Origin: Actinomadura sp. NBRC 104412
GTDB lineage: Bacteria > Actinomycetota > Actinomycetes > Streptosporangiales > Streptosporangiaceae
Reading direction: 5' to 3'
DNA: 64,000 bases
Assembly (NCBI RefSeq): GCF_030269515.1
Contig: NZ_BSTM01000017.1
Coordinates: 90,299 to 154,298 of the forward strand
Shown: positions 35,101 to 42,611 of the stretch, one piece after another
Layout: every line of letters begins with the position of its first letter
Numbering within the stretch: position 1 is the stretch's first letter
The notes under the pieces: generated by a model
What the model was told of the DNA's origin: nothing
What the model saw: the letters and a program-made list of their open reading frames with translations, nothing else
Database searches by the model: none
Position numbers and translations under genes: made by a program

Positions 35101-35333
35101 GGTAACCGCCTTCTGCGAGTCCTCTCGTCCTCGGCACGCTCGTACCGTTCGGCCTGGCGACCAGGGCCGGGACGGAATGACTCAATGGTTATGTTCCCGT
35201 TCGGTCAGGTTCTCTACCTCGTTGGTCTGACGGCTGTCATCCGTGGCCGCGCAAAGGAATGCCTGTTCGCGGGCACGTTTCAGGGGGAGTTCGGAGTTAG
35301 GAGTCCTTGTCAAGCCGAGGTCCGGGGGTGGGA
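35101..35333. promoter_or_regulatory. Divergent control region with spaced direct repeat
   Basis: This AT-richer gap separates the toroid and HIT genes. CCGTTCGGCCTGG (35145-35157) and CCGTTCGGTCAGG (35197-35209) match at 11 of 13 bases, 52 apart, and could be binding sites for one regulator. TATGTT at 35190-35195 is a possible plus-strand -10 box; I see no convincing -35. Confidence 0.4.
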
Positions 35334-36092
35334 ATGGAAGAAAGAGCGGCACGACCGGGGGCGGCGCCCGATTGCGTGCTGTGCCCGCCGCTGCGTTTCC
35401 GTTTCAACGAGATGGCGGATCTGCCGGGGGAACCGGCGGTGCTGGCGGCCGACGACGACTTCTTCCTCATGCCGGATCTGGCTCCGCTGGTCGAGGGCCA
35501 CCTGCTGCTGGTGGCGTCCAGGCATGTCCAGTGTGCGGGAGCGTTCGGAAAGCGTCTGTGGGCCGGGGCGTGGCAATGGCGTCACCGCGCCGGGCGGGTT
35601 TACCAAGCCGCGTACGGTAGCTCCGACCTGCTGCTGCTCGAACACGGCCCGGCCACTTCCCAGGGCGGGGGCGCGTGCGTCGACCACGTCCACTGGCACC
35701 TGCTGCCCGTCCCCGACGGCACGTCCGGTGAATCGGGGGCGCCTGGCGTACGAAGCGTACGGGCACTGCTGGAGGAACAAGGGCTCCCCGGTGTGCCGGC
35801 GACGCGCGACGCCGTCCACCGCCGCTACCTCGCGGGACGCTCCTACCTCATGGTGGAGGAGCAAGGGCTGGCCACGGTGCACCCGGGGGACGGTGTGGCG
35901 AGCCAGCACCTGCGTCGGGCCGCGTTGCGGGTCCTGTGCGGCGACGCGGACGGGCAGCCGTGGCGGTGGCAGGAGCGGTTCGGCCTGCCAGGCAGCCGCG
36001 TGCTGTTCCAGCGCACCCTGGACGTACTGCGTCCCGCCGTGGCGCTGGACGACGAGCTTCAGCGGGCGTCCCGCACCGCCAGCCACCAGTAG
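35334..36092 (+). CDS. HIT-family nucleotide hydrolase/transferase
   Basis: This 252-residue protein has the histidine triad H118-V-H120-W-H122 (VDHVHWHLLP) and an N-terminal C14-X-X-C17, an arrangement seen in zinc-containing HIT and AP4A-phosphorylase-like proteins. The beta core FFLMPDLAPLVEGHLLLVASRH is typical. A C-terminal ~120-residue extension is unassigned. Substrates in the family are nucleoside phosphoramidates, dinucleoside polyphosphates or nucleotidyl-sugars. The start is uncertain: ATG 35334 has only a G-rich stretch, while TTG 35307 has AGGAG three bases upstream. The 3' end overlaps the PfkB gene by 34 bases, tail to tail. Confidence 0.75.
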   Translation: MEERAARPGAAPDCVLCPPLRFRFNEMADLPGEPAVLAADDDFFLMPDLAPLVEGHLLLVASRHVQCAGAFGKRLWAGAWQWRHRAGRVYQAAYGSSDLLLLEHGPATSQGGGACVDHVHWHLLPVPDGTSGESGAPGVRSVRALLEEQGLPGVPATRDAVHRRYLAGRSYLMVEEQGLATVHPGDGVASQHLRRAALRVLCGDADGQPWRWQERFGLPGSRVLFQRTLDVLRPAVALDDELQRASRTASHQ

Positions 36093-37057
36093 AGCTCCCC
36101 CGCCGCCAGCCGGTCGCCGTACCCGGTGCGCTGGACGCCCTGCGCGTAGCCGGTGGGGTACTCCAGCAGCAGCCCGTCCCTCTGGTAGGCGAGCGTGTGC
36201 TCCAGGGCGCTGGCCCCGAAACGCAGCAACCACAGCGGGCGGCCGTCCACCGCCTCGTCCAGGACGGGCAGCAGCTCGCGCGTCTCGCCGGACGTGGTCG
36301 CGGCGGGCCGGCCGAGCAGCCGCGCGATCGTCGGGACCTCGGTGATGACGATGTCGGCCAGGTTCATCAGCGGGAGGACCTCCGCCGCGGGCAGGCGCGC
36401 GTCGATGTCGTGCGGCACCAGGTCGAACGCCACCGCCGTGCCCCGCCGCCTGGCGATGGCGGCCGCCTCGCCCAGCGCCGCCCGCGACACCGCCGACAGC
36501 AGCGGGTAGCCGTCCAGGAAGAGCACGTCGGCGCGGCGGATCTCGGCGGCGGCGCCGCGCACGTCCGCCACCGACAGCCGCCGGTTGGCGGTGTCCTCGT
36601 CGGCGACCAGCAGCCGCACGCCCCGCCGCCCGCCGCCAGCGTCCCCGGCCGCCGCCCCGGGAGGCGGCCCGGGAGGCGGCCCGTCCCGCACCATCAGCGT
36701 GACCCCGTTCGGCGAGCCCGCCTCCACGCGCAGCAGGTCGCGCAGCCCCAGCCTGCGCAGCTCCCGCCGGATGACGCGGGTGTAGTCGTCGTCGCCGACC
36801 CGGGCCAGCACGGCCACGCGGCGGAAGTAGCCGGACGCCCGGCGGGCCAGGTTGACCGCCGTGCCCGCCACCACCGCCCGCGTCGGCGCGTAGACCAGCC
36901 GGTCGGCGTCGAGGTCGGTGAACCGCAGGTCGGGAAGGGTCGTGCGGGCCTCGATCCGGACGTCCCCCACCACCATCAGCCGGAAGCGGCGCCGGGCGAC
37001 GCCGTCCAGGCCGGGCCAGTCCACGGGAGGACGCGCGGGGCTCTCGGTGATCTCCAT
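36059..37057 (-). CDS. PfkB-family carbohydrate/nucleoside kinase
   Basis: This 332-residue ribokinase-fold protein has the N-terminal sugar motif VVAGTAVNLARRASGYFRRVAVLARVGDDDYTRV and the C-terminal catalytic motif GYGDRLAAG with Asp315 as base (the usual GAGD has Tyr for Ala). A Pro/Gly-rich loop (about 150-170) interrupts the fold. The substrate is unknown: a sugar, nucleoside or similar. It follows the NUDIX gene by 16 bases on the same strand and converges on the HIT gene. Confidence 0.78.
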   Translation of the reverse strand: MEITESPARPPVDWPGLDGVARRRFRLMVVGDVRIEARTTLPDLRFTDLDADRLVYAPTRAVVAGTAVNLARRASGYFRRVAVLARVGDDDYTRVIRRELRRLGLRDLLRVEAGSPNGVTLMVRDGPPPGPPPGAAAGDAGGGRRGVRLLVADEDTANRRLSVADVRGAAAEIRRADVLFLDGYPLLSAVSRAALGEAAAIARRRGTAVAFDLVPHDIDARLPAAEVLPLMNLADIVITEVPTIARLLGRPAATTSGETRELLPVLDEAVDGRPLWLLRFGASALEHTLAYQRDGLLLEYPTGYAQGVQRTGYGDRLAAGELYWWLAVRDAR

Positions 37058-37073
37058 CGGGGGTGGTGCCGCC

Positions 37074-37646
37074 TCAGCCGCGCGCGGGCAGGTCCGGGGC
37101 GTGCGCCTGCTCGGAGCGGACGGGGTCGAGGCGCGTCAGCACCGGGAGCATCATCAGGAACGCCCGCATCACCGGCCGCAGCGAGGGGATCAGGTCATAG
37201 CCATCGATCTCCGGCAGCGGCACCCAGGCCGGCTCGGCCAGATGGTCCTCGTCGGTCTGGTTCGCCAGGCTGACCTCCAGGGTCACCGGGCGGCACAGCC
37301 GGGCGGCCGCCACCACCCGTCTCACCTCCGCCCGGCCGTGCCAGGCGGCGCTCGCGGCGGGCATGAACCACTGCCACAGGTGGAACGGCGGGCCGGGGGC
37401 GACCCTGAGGCCGACCTCCTCCCAGACCTCACGCCTGATGTGGTCGTCGAGGTCGGCGTCGGCGACCGCCTCCAGCCGCCCGCCCGGCACCTCCCAGCGC
37501 CCCGGGTGGTACGGGTCGGACGCGGCCTTGCGGACCATGAGCAGCCGGTCCCGGTCCACGATGAACGCCTTCTGCGCGAACTCCAGCCGCAGCCCGGAGC
37601 CCGCGGCGGTGGAGTGGGGCGGGGCCTCCGCCCTGGATAGGGGCAT
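37074..37646 (-). CDS. NUDIX hydrolase with altered Nudix box
   Basis: This 190-residue NUDIX-fold protein has KAFIVDRDRLLMVRKA and WEVPGGRLE. The box keeps REVWEEVG (72-79), which binds the metal. The segment between GG and R is 15 residues instead of 13, and the usual Glu six places after Gly is replaced. Hydrolysis of a nucleoside diphosphate derivative is the family activity; the substrate is not predictable. ATG 37646 has GAAGG nine bases upstream. It probably forms an operon with the PfkB kinase. Confidence 0.75.
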   Translation of the reverse strand: MPLSRAEAPPHSTAAGSGLRLEFAQKAFIVDRDRLLMVRKAASDPYHPGRWEVPGGRLEAVADADLDDHIRREVWEEVGLRVAPGPPFHLWQWFMPAASAAWHGRAEVRRVVAAARLCRPVTLEVSLANQTDEDHLAEPAWVPLPEIDGYDLIPSLRPVMRAFLMMLPVLTRLDPVRSEQAHAPDLPARG

Positions 37647-38051
37647 GGCGGGGAACCTTCGGTCGGGGCGGCTCCGGTGGGTCGGCGCCGGTCTCGGGAC
37701 CACCGTAACCAGCGGCGGCCCACCGGGGAATGAACGGTGACACCGGGGTGTTGTGCTGGTTCGAGTACTCCAACCGGCTCTCTACGAAGAGCCCGGCACA
37801 CGCCGGGTGTCCTGGAACGGCCGCGGACCACGCCGAAGGCGCGCCCGTGGCGGGCTTTCGCGGGCCCCGGCGGGTGATAAGCTGAGCAATCGACCGGCCC
37901 TGCACGGGTGTCGGCGTACCGGTCTCCCGACCGGAGGCGCCGTCTCGCGCGGGGCGCTCAAGCGGAGGCCACCTCCCACCTGACCGGCGGATCCGAAGCC
38001 GGTGGGTCCCGGTTCGGCGTACGGGCGCAGCGGCGCTCGTGCCGCCGGCAC

Positions 38052-38073
38052 CCCGGCATCGGCCGATGCCGGG
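38052..38073 (+). repeat. 22-base palindrome in the infC leader
   Basis: CCCGGCATCGG followed directly by CCGATGCCGGG is a perfect palindrome. It lies 13 bases before the terminator-like hairpin and could be part of an alternative fold. Confidence 0.6.
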
Positions 38074-38085
38074 AGGCCGAAGGTG

Positions 38086-38114
38086 GCCCCGCATGCGAGT
38101 CGTGCGGGGCTTTT
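38086..38114 (+). terminator. Attenuator-like intrinsic terminator in the infC leader
   Basis: GCCCCGCA (38086-38093) pairs with TGCGGGGC (38103-38110), loop of nine, followed at once by TTTT. This is one of few hairpins in the window with a U-run, and it lies inside the leader 75 bases before infC. Confidence 0.6.
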
Positions 38115-38188
38115 CGCATGGAGGGCCTGGGGTACGACCGGTCCACAAGACCTGACAAAAGACGTGAGAACGGCCCCAAGGAGGTCCC

Positions 38189-38767
38189 ATCAGCGCCGAA
38201 CCGCGTATCAACGACCGCATTCGCGTGCCCGAGGTCCGGCTCGTCGGTCCGAACGGCGAACAGGTGGGCATCGTGCCCATCGCCAAGGCCCTTGAAATCG
38301 CGCGTGAGTCGGACCTCGACCTGGTCGAGGTGGCGCCCACCGCGCGTCCGCCCGTCGCCAGGCTCATGGACTACGGCAAGTTCAAGTACGAGTCCGCGAT
38401 GAAGGCGCGCGAGGCGCGGAAGAACCAGGCGCACACGGTCATCAAGGAGATCAAGCTCCGGCCGAAGATCGACCCGCACGACTACGAGACCAAGAAGGGT
38501 CACGTGGTGCGGTTCCTGAAGGCCGGGGACAAGGTCAAGGTGACGATCATGTTCCGCGGCCGTGAGCAGAGCCGCCCCGAGCTGGGGTACCGGCTGCTGC
38601 AGCGGCTGGCCGACGACGTCGAGGAGCTCGGTTTCGTCGAGTCCCGGCCCAAGCAGGACGGGCGGAATATGATCATGGTGATCGGACCGCACAAGAAGAA
38701 GGCGGAGGCCAAGGCCGAGCGCGCCGCGGCCCGCGCCAGGCAGGACTCCGGTTCCGCCTCCGCTTGA
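38189..38767 (+). CDS. infC: Translation initiation factor IF-3, starting at an ATC codon
   Basis: IF-3 checks start-codon pairing on the 30S subunit. The frame reads SAEPRINDRIRVPEVRLVGPNGEQ upstream of the first GTG (38225), so starting there would delete the conserved RINDRIRVPEVR. The only suitable start is ATC 38189, with AAGGAGG at 38178-38184. A rare AUU/AUC start for infC is the known basis of IF-3 autoregulation. The 192-residue protein has the linker KFKYESAMKAREARKNQ and the C-terminal domain with GREQSRPELGYRLLQRL. Confidence 0.93.
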   Translation: MSAEPRINDRIRVPEVRLVGPNGEQVGIVPIAKALEIARESDLDLVEVAPTARPPVARLMDYGKFKYESAMKAREARKNQAHTVIKEIKLRPKIDPHDYETKKGHVVRFLKAGDKVKVTIMFRGREQSRPELGYRLLQRLADDVEELGFVESRPKQDGRNMIMVIGPHKKKAEAKAERAAARARQDSGSASA

Positions 38768-38791
38768 GGCCCGGGGCCCGTCAGGGCCCGG

Positions 38792-38817
38792 CGGGGCGGC
38801 CGCTCGCGACCGCCCCG
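38792..38817 (+). terminator. Hairpin between infC and rpmI
   Basis: CGGGGCGG (38792-38799) pairs with CCGCCCCG (38810-38817), loop of ten, without U-run. It may process or attenuate the message. A TACATT box (38880-38885) further on could give rpmI a second promoter; nothing else is seen in 38768-39020. Confidence 0.45.
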
Positions 38818-39020
38818 ATCTGATCCTGCGCTCGAGCGCGTGAACCACCCCGCGTGGCCGCGCAGGGTCGTGACGCACGTACATTGAGCCTGACCGGGCG
38901 CGTCCCGACGCGTCGGCCGGATCGGCGTGGTCCGCGTGGATCCGGGGCGCCGGGCGCGCCCCGTCAGGCACGCCTCCGTGCCCGCCGCGGAGGCCGACAC
39001 AGAGGGAGACGACGGCGATC

Positions 39021-39215
39021 ATGCCGAAGACCAAGACCCACAGCGGCGCCAAGAAGCGCTTCAGGCTGACCGGCACCGGCAAGGTGATCCGCCGCCGCGC
39101 CAACCGCAACCACCTGCTCGAGCACAAGCCGAGCAAGCGCACCCGCCGGCTCGACGCTCCCGCCGTGGTCACCCCGGCCGACGCCAAGAACGTCAAGAAG
39201 CTGCTGCGCAAGTAG
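39021..39215 (+). CDS. rpmI: 50S ribosomal protein L35
   Basis: This is a 64-residue basic protein, MPKTKTHSGAKKRFRLTGTG, ending KNVKKLLRK: the typical bL35 sequence and length. It lies between infC and rplT, the standard order. Confidence 0.97.
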   Translation: MPKTKTHSGAKKRFRLTGTGKVIRRRANRNHLLEHKPSKRTRRLDAPAVVTPADAKNVKKLLRK

Positions 39216-39287
39216 GCCGCCGGCCCATCCGAACCCGTACGACCGGCCGAGGCCCGGAGGGCCCGGCCCCCACGAAGGAGTCAACAC

Positions 39288-39665
39288 GTGGCACGCGTGA
39301 AGCGGGCGGTCAACGCCGCCAAGAAGCGTCGGGTCGTCCTGGAGCGGTCGAGCGGCTACCGCGGCCAACGGTCGCGCCTGTACCGCAAGGCCAAGGAGCA
39401 GCAGCTCCACTCGATGACCTACGCGTTCCGTGACCGCAAGGACCGCAAGGGCCAGTTCCGCCGGCTCTGGATCCAGCGCATCAACGCCGCGGCCCGCGCC
39501 AACGGGATGACCTACAACCGGTTCATCCAGGGCCTCAAGGCCGCCGAGGTCGAGGTCGACCGGCGGATGCTGGCCGAGCTCGCCGTCAACGACGCCCCGG
39601 CGTTCGCCGCGCTGGTGAAGGTGGCCAAGGCCGCGCTGCCCGCCCAGGGCAGCGAGGCCGCCTGA
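39288..39665 (+). CDS. rplT: 50S ribosomal protein L20
   Basis: This 125-residue bL20 starts at GTG 39288 after AAGGAG: MARVKRAVNAAKKRRVVLERSSGYRGQRS. The C-terminal globular domain (LWIQRINAAARANGMTYNRFIQGL) is complete. L20 assembles early on 23S rRNA and represses this operon in other bacteria. Confidence 0.97.
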   Translation: MARVKRAVNAAKKRRVVLERSSGYRGQRSRLYRKAKEQQLHSMTYAFRDRKDRKGQFRRLWIQRINAAARANGMTYNRFIQGLKAAEVEVDRRMLAELAVNDAPAFAALVKVAKAALPAQGSEAA

Positions 39666-39685
39666 CCGGCGCCGAGAGGCATGCC

Positions 39686-40498
39686 ATGGCGGGCCGCGAG
39701 CTGACCTCCGTCCGTTCACCCCGGGTGAAGGCGGCTCGGCGGCTCGCCAAACGCGCGTTCCGCCGGCGCGAGCGCCGCTTCCTCGCCGAGGGACCGCAGG
39801 CGGTGCGCGAGGCCCTGGAGCTTCCCGGGGGCCTCGCCGAGCTGTTCACCACCGCCGAGGCCGAGGCCCGGCACGCCGACCTGGTGCGGGCCGCCGAGGC
39901 CGCGGGCGCCCCCGTGCTGCGGGTCAGCGGCGAGATCATGACCGAGCTCGCCCAGACCGTCACGCCTCAGGGGCTGCTGGCGGTCTGCGAGTTCGTGGAC
40001 GTCCCCCTGGCGACCGCGCTGGGGACGTCCCCCCGCCTTGTGACCGTGCTCGCCCATGTCCGCGACCCGGGGAACGCGGGCACCGTCCTGCGCACCGCGG
40101 ACGCGTCCGGGTCCGAGGCGGTGGTGTTCACCGACGCCTCCGTCGACCCCTACAACGGCAAGTGCGTCCGCGCGTCGGCGGGCAGCCTGTTCCACCTGCC
40201 CGTCGTGGTCGGCCCGCGCTTCGAGGAGCTGATCGCCGACCTGCGGGCGGCCGGGCTGACGGTCCTGGCCGCCGACGGGGCGGGCAAGCTCACCCTCGAC
40301 GACGCCATCGACGACGGGCTGCTGGCCCGTCCCACCGCGTGGGTCTTCGGCAACGAGGCGTGGGGCCTGCCCGAGGAGATCCTCGGGCACGTCGACGACG
40401 TGGTCCGCGTCCCCATCCACGGCCGTGCCGAGAGCCTCAACCTGGCCACCGCCGCGGCGGTGTGCCTGTACGCCTCCGCCCGCGCCCAGCGCGCCTGA
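39686..40498 (+). CDS. TrmH/SpoU-family RNA 2'-O-methyltransferase
   Basis: The 270-residue protein has an N-terminal substrate-binding domain (FRRRERRFLAEGPQAVREAL) and the SPOUT knot domain with its three motifs: HVRDPGNAGTVLRTADASG, VFGNEAWGLPEEIL and ESLNLATAAAVCLY. The target is probably a 23S rRNA or tRNA ribose. ATG 39686 follows GAGAGG. Its place after rplT is the usual one in actinobacteria. Confidence 0.93.
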   Translation: MAGRELTSVRSPRVKAARRLAKRAFRRRERRFLAEGPQAVREALELPGGLAELFTTAEAEARHADLVRAAEAAGAPVLRVSGEIMTELAQTVTPQGLLAVCEFVDVPLATALGTSPRLVTVLAHVRDPGNAGTVLRTADASGSEAVVFTDASVDPYNGKCVRASAGSLFHLPVVVGPRFEELIADLRAAGLTVLAADGAGKLTLDDAIDDGLLARPTAWVFGNEAWGLPEEILGHVDDVVRVPIHGRAESLNLATAAAVCLYASARAQRA

Positions 40499-40513
40499 AT
40501 CCCCGCTTCCCGG

Positions 40514-40529
40514 GGCCGACCGATCGGCC
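40514..40529 (+). terminator. Hairpin after the TrmH-family gene
   Basis: GGCCGA (40514-40519), loop CCGA, TCGGCC (40524-40529). It is short, with no U-run. Confidence 0.4.
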
Positions 40530-40645
40530 GACTCGTTCCTAAGGAGGAGCGTGATACCGGTCCGGCGGCGGATCCAGCGGAATCCGCCCGGGGCCTACGG
40601 TGTTGGTGAGGACGGCGACGAGGCCGTGCGACTTGGGGGGCGAAC

Positions 40646-41149
40646 GTGATGATCGACGATGGCAGAACGGGACGGCGGCACGATCGCCGGGGGCCCGCTC
40701 TGCGCTGCCGGGCCGCCCACGGCCGTGCCCGGCCCGGCCGTGATCACATCCCGGCCGCCGACCGGCCCGGCGGCGCCGGACCGCTGCTGACCGCCGAGGT
40801 CGTGGAGACCCGCGGCCGCACCGCGACGGTCGCCGTCGCCGGGGAGATCGATCTGCAGACCGCCGACCTGCTGCGCGGCCGGCTGCTCGACCTGGCCGAC
40901 GCCGGCTACCGCACACTGGTGGTCGACTTCGGCGCGGTCGTGTTCTGCGACGCCGCCGGGCTCGGCGCGCTGGTCGCCGCCCACAACCGCGTCGCCTCGG
41001 CCGGCGGCGAGATCCGCCTGGCCGCCGTGCGCCCGGCCCAGCGCAAGCTGCTGCGCGTCACCGGCCTGCACCGCGTCTTCCCTCTGGACGACGGTCCCGG
41101 CGCCGCGCTGGGCGGCCCCTCCGTCCAAGCGGCCTTCCCCCGCGGCTGA
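40646..41149 (+). CDS. STAS-domain protein lacking the phosphorylatable serine
   Basis: The 167-residue protein has about 48 Arg/Pro-rich N-terminal residues and then a STAS domain (VAVAGEIDLQTADLLRGRL, LVVDFGAVVFCDAAGLGALVAAHNR). Anti-sigma-factor antagonists carry a serine right after the conserved Asp; here it is D102-A103-A104, so that switch residue is absent. GTG 40646 or ATG 40649 could start it, after GGGGGG. A histidine kinase gene follows on the same strand; a link is possible but unproven. Confidence 0.8.
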   Translation: MMIDDGRTGRRHDRRGPALRCRAAHGRARPGRDHIPAADRPGGAGPLLTAEVVETRGRTATVAVAGEIDLQTADLLRGRLLDLADAGYRTLVVDFGAVVFCDAAGLGALVAAHNRVASAGGEIRLAAVRPAQRKLLRVTGLHRVFPLDDGPGAALGGPSVQAAFPRG

Positions 41150-41352
41150 CGCGCCGGGGGCGGAGATCCGGCCCGGCCGGGTAAGCGAGCCCGTGCGCAG
41201 GCAGGGCGGGTGACAGAGCGGGATTCTGCACGCGAGGGCCACAAAAGCCTTGCCACACGGAGTTTCGCGGGTCCCGTAAGGCGCCCGTCTCCGGATAGAG
41301 TCTCTTCTCGACAGGCCGCGTCCGATCCTGTTCCCGCATCCTGGAGGCCGTT

Positions 41353-42465
41353 GTGGGCGGAGAATCCCCCCGCGCGCCTCGCCGCGTGCCCCCGGCGGGG
41401 GCCGCGTCCCGTTCCGTACAAGAGGACATGAGCGACGATCTGCCCGACGGGCTGGTGGTGGCGGACGGTGACGCCCGCGTCATCGCCTTCAACGCCGCCG
41501 CCGCACGGATGACCAAGATCCCCGCGGAGTCGGCCATCGGCCGTGACTTCCGCGACGTGCTGCCCCTCCACGACGCCGAGGGCCGCGACTGGTGGAAGTA
41601 CCTGGCGCCCTATGAAGGGCTGTCCACCCGCACCCGGCATCCCGAGCGGTCGCTGTTCCTGCCCGGCGGCTGCGAGCTGCTGGTGACCGCGGCCTACCGC
41701 CGCGACGAGAACGGGAAGGTCAGCCGGTTCACCGTGTGCCTGCGCGACGCCGCGCACCGCGCCCGGCAGGAACGTGACAGGGCCGATCTGGTCTCCACCG
41801 TGGCCCACGAGCTGCGTTCCCCGCTGACCAGCGTGAAGGGGTTCACCGCGACGCTGCTGGCCAAGTGGCACCGCTTCAACGACGACCAGAAGCGGGTGAT
41901 GCTGGAGACGGTCAACGCCGACGCCGACCGGGTGACCCGGCTGATCACCGAGCTGCTGGACGTGTCCAGGATCGAGTCGGGGCGGCTGGAGATGCGCCGC
42001 CAGGTGGTGGACCTGCCCGAGCAGGTCCGCAAGGTGATCGCCGGACGGGTCGCGGCGGGCGACCCCGAGGACCGGTTCCGGTTCGAGGAGCGCGGGGAGC
42101 TGCCCGAGATGTGGCTCGACCCCGACAAGATCGACCAGATCCTCGGCAACCTCCTGGAGAACGCGGTGCGGCACGGCGCCGGCACCGTCACCGTTATGGT
42201 GGAACCCGACGCGCACAAGGAGGGGGCCGCGGTGTCGGTACGCGACGAGGGCGAGGGCATACCGCCCGAGGCGGCCCAGCGCGTCTTCCGGCAGTTCTGG
42301 CGCGGGCCAGGCGGCAACCGCCGCGGCGGCACCGGCCTCGGCCTCTACATCGTGAAGGGCCTGGTGGAGGCGCACGGCGGTGCCATCTCCGTCCGGCGCG
42401 CCCCCGGCGGTGGCGCCGAGTTCCGATTTACCGTGCCCGCCGGAGCCCCGGACTACCCCTCCTAG
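41353..42465 (+). CDS. Cytosolic PAS-domain sensor histidine kinase
   Basis: This 370-residue kinase has no membrane segment. A PAS domain (about 28-130, LPDGLVVADGDARVIAFNAAAARMTKIP) precedes HisKA with the phosphoacceptor H152 (TVAHELRSPLTSVKGF). The HATPase domain has the N box NLLENAVRHG, G1 RDEGEGI and G2 GTGLGLYIVKGL. GTG 41353 has GGAGG five bases away; ATG 41428 would lose the N-terminal extension. No response regulator gene is adjacent, so it is an orphan. The 203 bases upstream show a TAGAGT box (41296-41301). Confidence 0.88.
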   Translation: MGGESPRAPRRVPPAGAASRSVQEDMSDDLPDGLVVADGDARVIAFNAAAARMTKIPAESAIGRDFRDVLPLHDAEGRDWWKYLAPYEGLSTRTRHPERSLFLPGGCELLVTAAYRRDENGKVSRFTVCLRDAAHRARQERDRADLVSTVAHELRSPLTSVKGFTATLLAKWHRFNDDQKRVMLETVNADADRVTRLITELLDVSRIESGRLEMRRQVVDLPEQVRKVIAGRVAAGDPEDRFRFEERGELPEMWLDPDKIDQILGNLLENAVRHGAGTVTVMVEPDAHKEGAAVSVRDEGEGIPPEAAQRVFRQFWRGPGGNRRGGTGLGLYIVKGLVEAHGGAISVRRAPGGGAEFRFTVPAGAPDYPS

Positions 42466-42611
42466 GAGCTCCGTGCGGGCCGTACGCCCGGCACCACCTC
42501 GCGTCCACGCCTTCCGGGCGGGCCTGGCGGGCCGGGCCGAGCCTTCCGGATCCTTCCCGCCCGCCCACTAGACTGCGGGCGTTCCACGCCGACCGGAGTT
42601 CTCACACCACC

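Larger units (their letters stand above)
37741..38188 (+). promoter_or_regulatory. Long infC-rpmI-rplT leader
   Basis: These 448 bases hold no credible gene. TAAGCT (37878-37883) may be a -10 box, giving a leader of about 300 bases. Within it lie a perfect 22-base palindrome (38052-38073) and a terminator-like hairpin (38086-38114). This suggests attenuation; in other bacteria this operon is controlled by L20 and IF3. Confidence 0.5.

Noticed and set aside
37750..37790. tRNA-like GGTTCGAGTACTCC
   Set aside because: It resembles a T-loop, but no acceptor stem, anticodon arm or D arm can be built around it.
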